A DNA stretch of 64,000 bases from Sulfuritalea sp. (GTDB lineage: Bacteria > Pseudomonadota > Gammaproteobacteria > Burkholderiales > Rhodocyclaceae), in assembly GCA_016712985.1 (NCBI GenBank), contig JADJQA010000012.1, positions 62,001 to 126,000 on the forward strand. The letters are read 5' to 3'. The translations under genes were made by a program, and so were the position numbers. The first letter of the stretch is position 1. Each line of letters opens with the position of its first letter. A model generated the notes under the pieces. That model was not told where the DNA came from. It made no database searches and saw only the letters and a list, made by a program, of their open reading frames with translations. Below, one piece after another: positions 62,706 through 64,000 of the stretch.

Positions 62706-63505
62706 ATGAAAGGGACAGAAACGAATGGAAGCAGCCGATCGCTGTGCGGCAATCACAAGGTCGACCGCGTCGCGCTGCTGGAAAAGTTGGCGGAGCGGGG
62801 CTCGATCACGGCCGCGGCCAAGGCATTGGGTGTTTCCTACAAGGGCGCTTGGGAAGCGATCGAGGCCCTCAACAACCTCTCGGACGCTCCGTTGGTGGAA
62901 CGCACGGTCGGCGGCACCGGCGGCGGCGGTACACGACTGACGAAGCATGGCGAAAAGGTGCTGTCGCGCTGCTGCGCGACCTCGACACCGACTTCCAGGG
63001 ATTCCTCGCCGCCATCGGTGGCGGCCGCGGCCGCTTCGACCGGTGCTACAATTATTTTCAACTCATGCGGAGATGGAATATGAAGACCAGTGCGCGCAAT
63101 CAGTTTCTCGGCACGGTGACGAAGACAACCCGCGGTGCCCTCAATAGCGAGGTCATTCTCGACATCGGCGGCGGCGACAGCCTCGCCTGCATTATCACCA
63201 ACACCAGCCTCGACAACCTGGGCCTCGCGCCGGGTGTCGAAGCCTACGCCCTGATCAAGGCCTCGTGGGTGATCGTCACCACCGACGAAAACATCAAGAC
63301 CAGCGCCCGCAACCGGCTTTGCGGCGTGGTCTCGCGCTACGTCGAAGGCGCGGTGAATGGCGAGGTGATCATCGACCTGCCCGGAGGCAAGTCCATTGCT
63401 GCGATCATCACCAATGACAGCATGCAAAGCCTCGGCCTCAAGCAGGGCGTCCGCGCCTGCGCACTGATCAAGGCTTCCCACATCATCCTGGCCGTCAACT
63501 CCTGA
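62706..63505 (+). CDS. modE: ModE-type molybdate-responsive regulator, one frameshift
   Basis: The N-terminal winged helix (VDRVALLEKLAERGSITAAA, GVSYKGAWEAIEALNN) is in one frame to about 62950. After a one-base shift near 62955-62965, ALLRDLDTDFQGFLAAI and two molbindin (TOBE) domains follow: TSARNQFLGTVTKTTRGALN and TSARNRLCGVVSRYVEGAVN. Restored length is about 267 residues, normal for ModE. Binds molybdate and represses mod uptake genes. modA begins 15 bases after its stop. Confidence 0.87.
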
Positions 63506-63520
63506 AGGCGATTCCATCAT

Positions 63521-64000
63521 GAAAATGCGGCTGCTCCTCACTGCCCTCGCCGTTTCCACCGCCGCCCTCGCCGACGAAGTCCAGGTCGCCGTCGCCGCCA
63601 ACTTCACCACGCCGGCCAAGCAAATCGCCGCCGATTTCGAGAAAGATACCGGGCACAAAGTTGCGCTTTCGTTCGGCGCCACCGGCAAGTTTTACGCGCA
63701 GATCAAGAACGGAGCGCCCTTCGAGGTCCTGCTTTCGGCCGACGACACGACGCCCGCAAAGCTCGAAACCGAAGGCGCCGCTGTCGCCGGTACGCGCTTC
63801 ACCTATGCCACCGGCCGCCTGGTGCTTTGGTCGGCCAAACCCGGCTATGTCGACAACAAGGGTGAGGTCCTGGCGAAGGGCGAGTTCAGGCACCTTTCCA
63901 TCGCCAGCCCGAAGCTGGCGCCTTACGGCGCCGCGGCCGTCGAGGTGCTTACCGCGATGAAGCTGATCGATCTTGTGCAGCCGAAATTCGTCCAGGCAGA
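63521..64000 (+). CDS. modA: molybdate-binding periplasmic protein ModA (3' end outside window)
   Basis: 160 codons visible and open to the window edge. The signal peptide (about 1-18, ending ALA) is followed by VQVAVAANFTTPAKQIAADF, SFGATGKFYAQIKNGAPFEV, SADDTTPAKLETEG and ASPKLAPYGAAAVEVL, the ModA ligand-binding signatures. It delivers molybdate to the ModBC transporter, expected just beyond the window. Confidence 0.93.

Noticed and set aside
1..64000. CRISPR arrays, tRNA and rRNA genes
   Set aside because: I saw no regularly spaced direct repeats, and no cloverleaf or rRNA-like conserved stretches; the repeats present are palindromic intergenic elements.

Overview
The window is a 64 kb piece of a GC-rich betaproteobacterial chromosome. 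A Rhodocyclales-type diazotroph (Dechloromonas/Accumulibacter-like) is my best guess. The basis is a NifA/sigma-54 type nitrogenase region, the DraT/DraG nitrogenase switch, a PEP-CTERM protein, a flavocytochrome c sulfide dehydrogenase pair and general protein similarity. Taxonomy is inferred, not tested.

Layout. 1-9029: a type III restriction-modification-like locus (helicase, DUF4391, Mod, AlbA_2 ATP-binding protein, Res) whose last three genes are broken by many single-base indels. 9246-10960: secreted protein, ECF sigma factor and anti-sigma factor. 11060-12287: HD-GYP protein. 12527-19977 (minus strand): nifH-nifD-nifK-nifT-ferredoxin-nafY-like and three little-known small genes. 20214-21068: draT, divergent from nifH. 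21245-26278: two SIR2-like paralogues flanking a cysteine-peptidase remnant, an ArsR/SRPBCC module and a truncated MFS gene. 26557-31365: a 1602-residue CheB-CheR-PAS-GGDEF-EAL protein. 31474-37061 (minus): a nifB operon, nifB-ferredoxin-nifO-flavodiiron protein-2Fe2S ferredoxin-FeSII-draG. 37445-60272: mostly housekeeping and accessory genes (ynfA, two ABC-F ATPases, HDOD, PaiB, MidA-type methyltransferase, AAA ATPase, LysR, thioesterase, ampG, two vapBC loci, sulfide dehydrogenase, a two-component system, yjbQ). 60329-64000: nifE and nifQ divergent, then modE and modA (cut by the window end).

How it fits together. nifH, nifB, nifE and probably nifQ each carry a -24/-12 promoter, and NifA-type TGT-N10-ACA sites lie upstream (one is shared by nifE and nifQ). 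NifB, NifE, NifQ and ModA/ModE supply FeMo-co and molybdenum. Ferredoxins supply electrons. FeSII and the flavodiiron protein plausibly protect against oxygen. DraT and DraG switch NifH activity by ADP-ribosylation. No nifN follows nifE.

Sequence quality. Besides the RM locus, about ten otherwise well-conserved genes, including nifH, carry one to three single-base frameshifts. Several sit in C or G runs, so part of this may be assembly error rather than biology. Start codons were picked from ribosome-binding sites, overlaps and family length.
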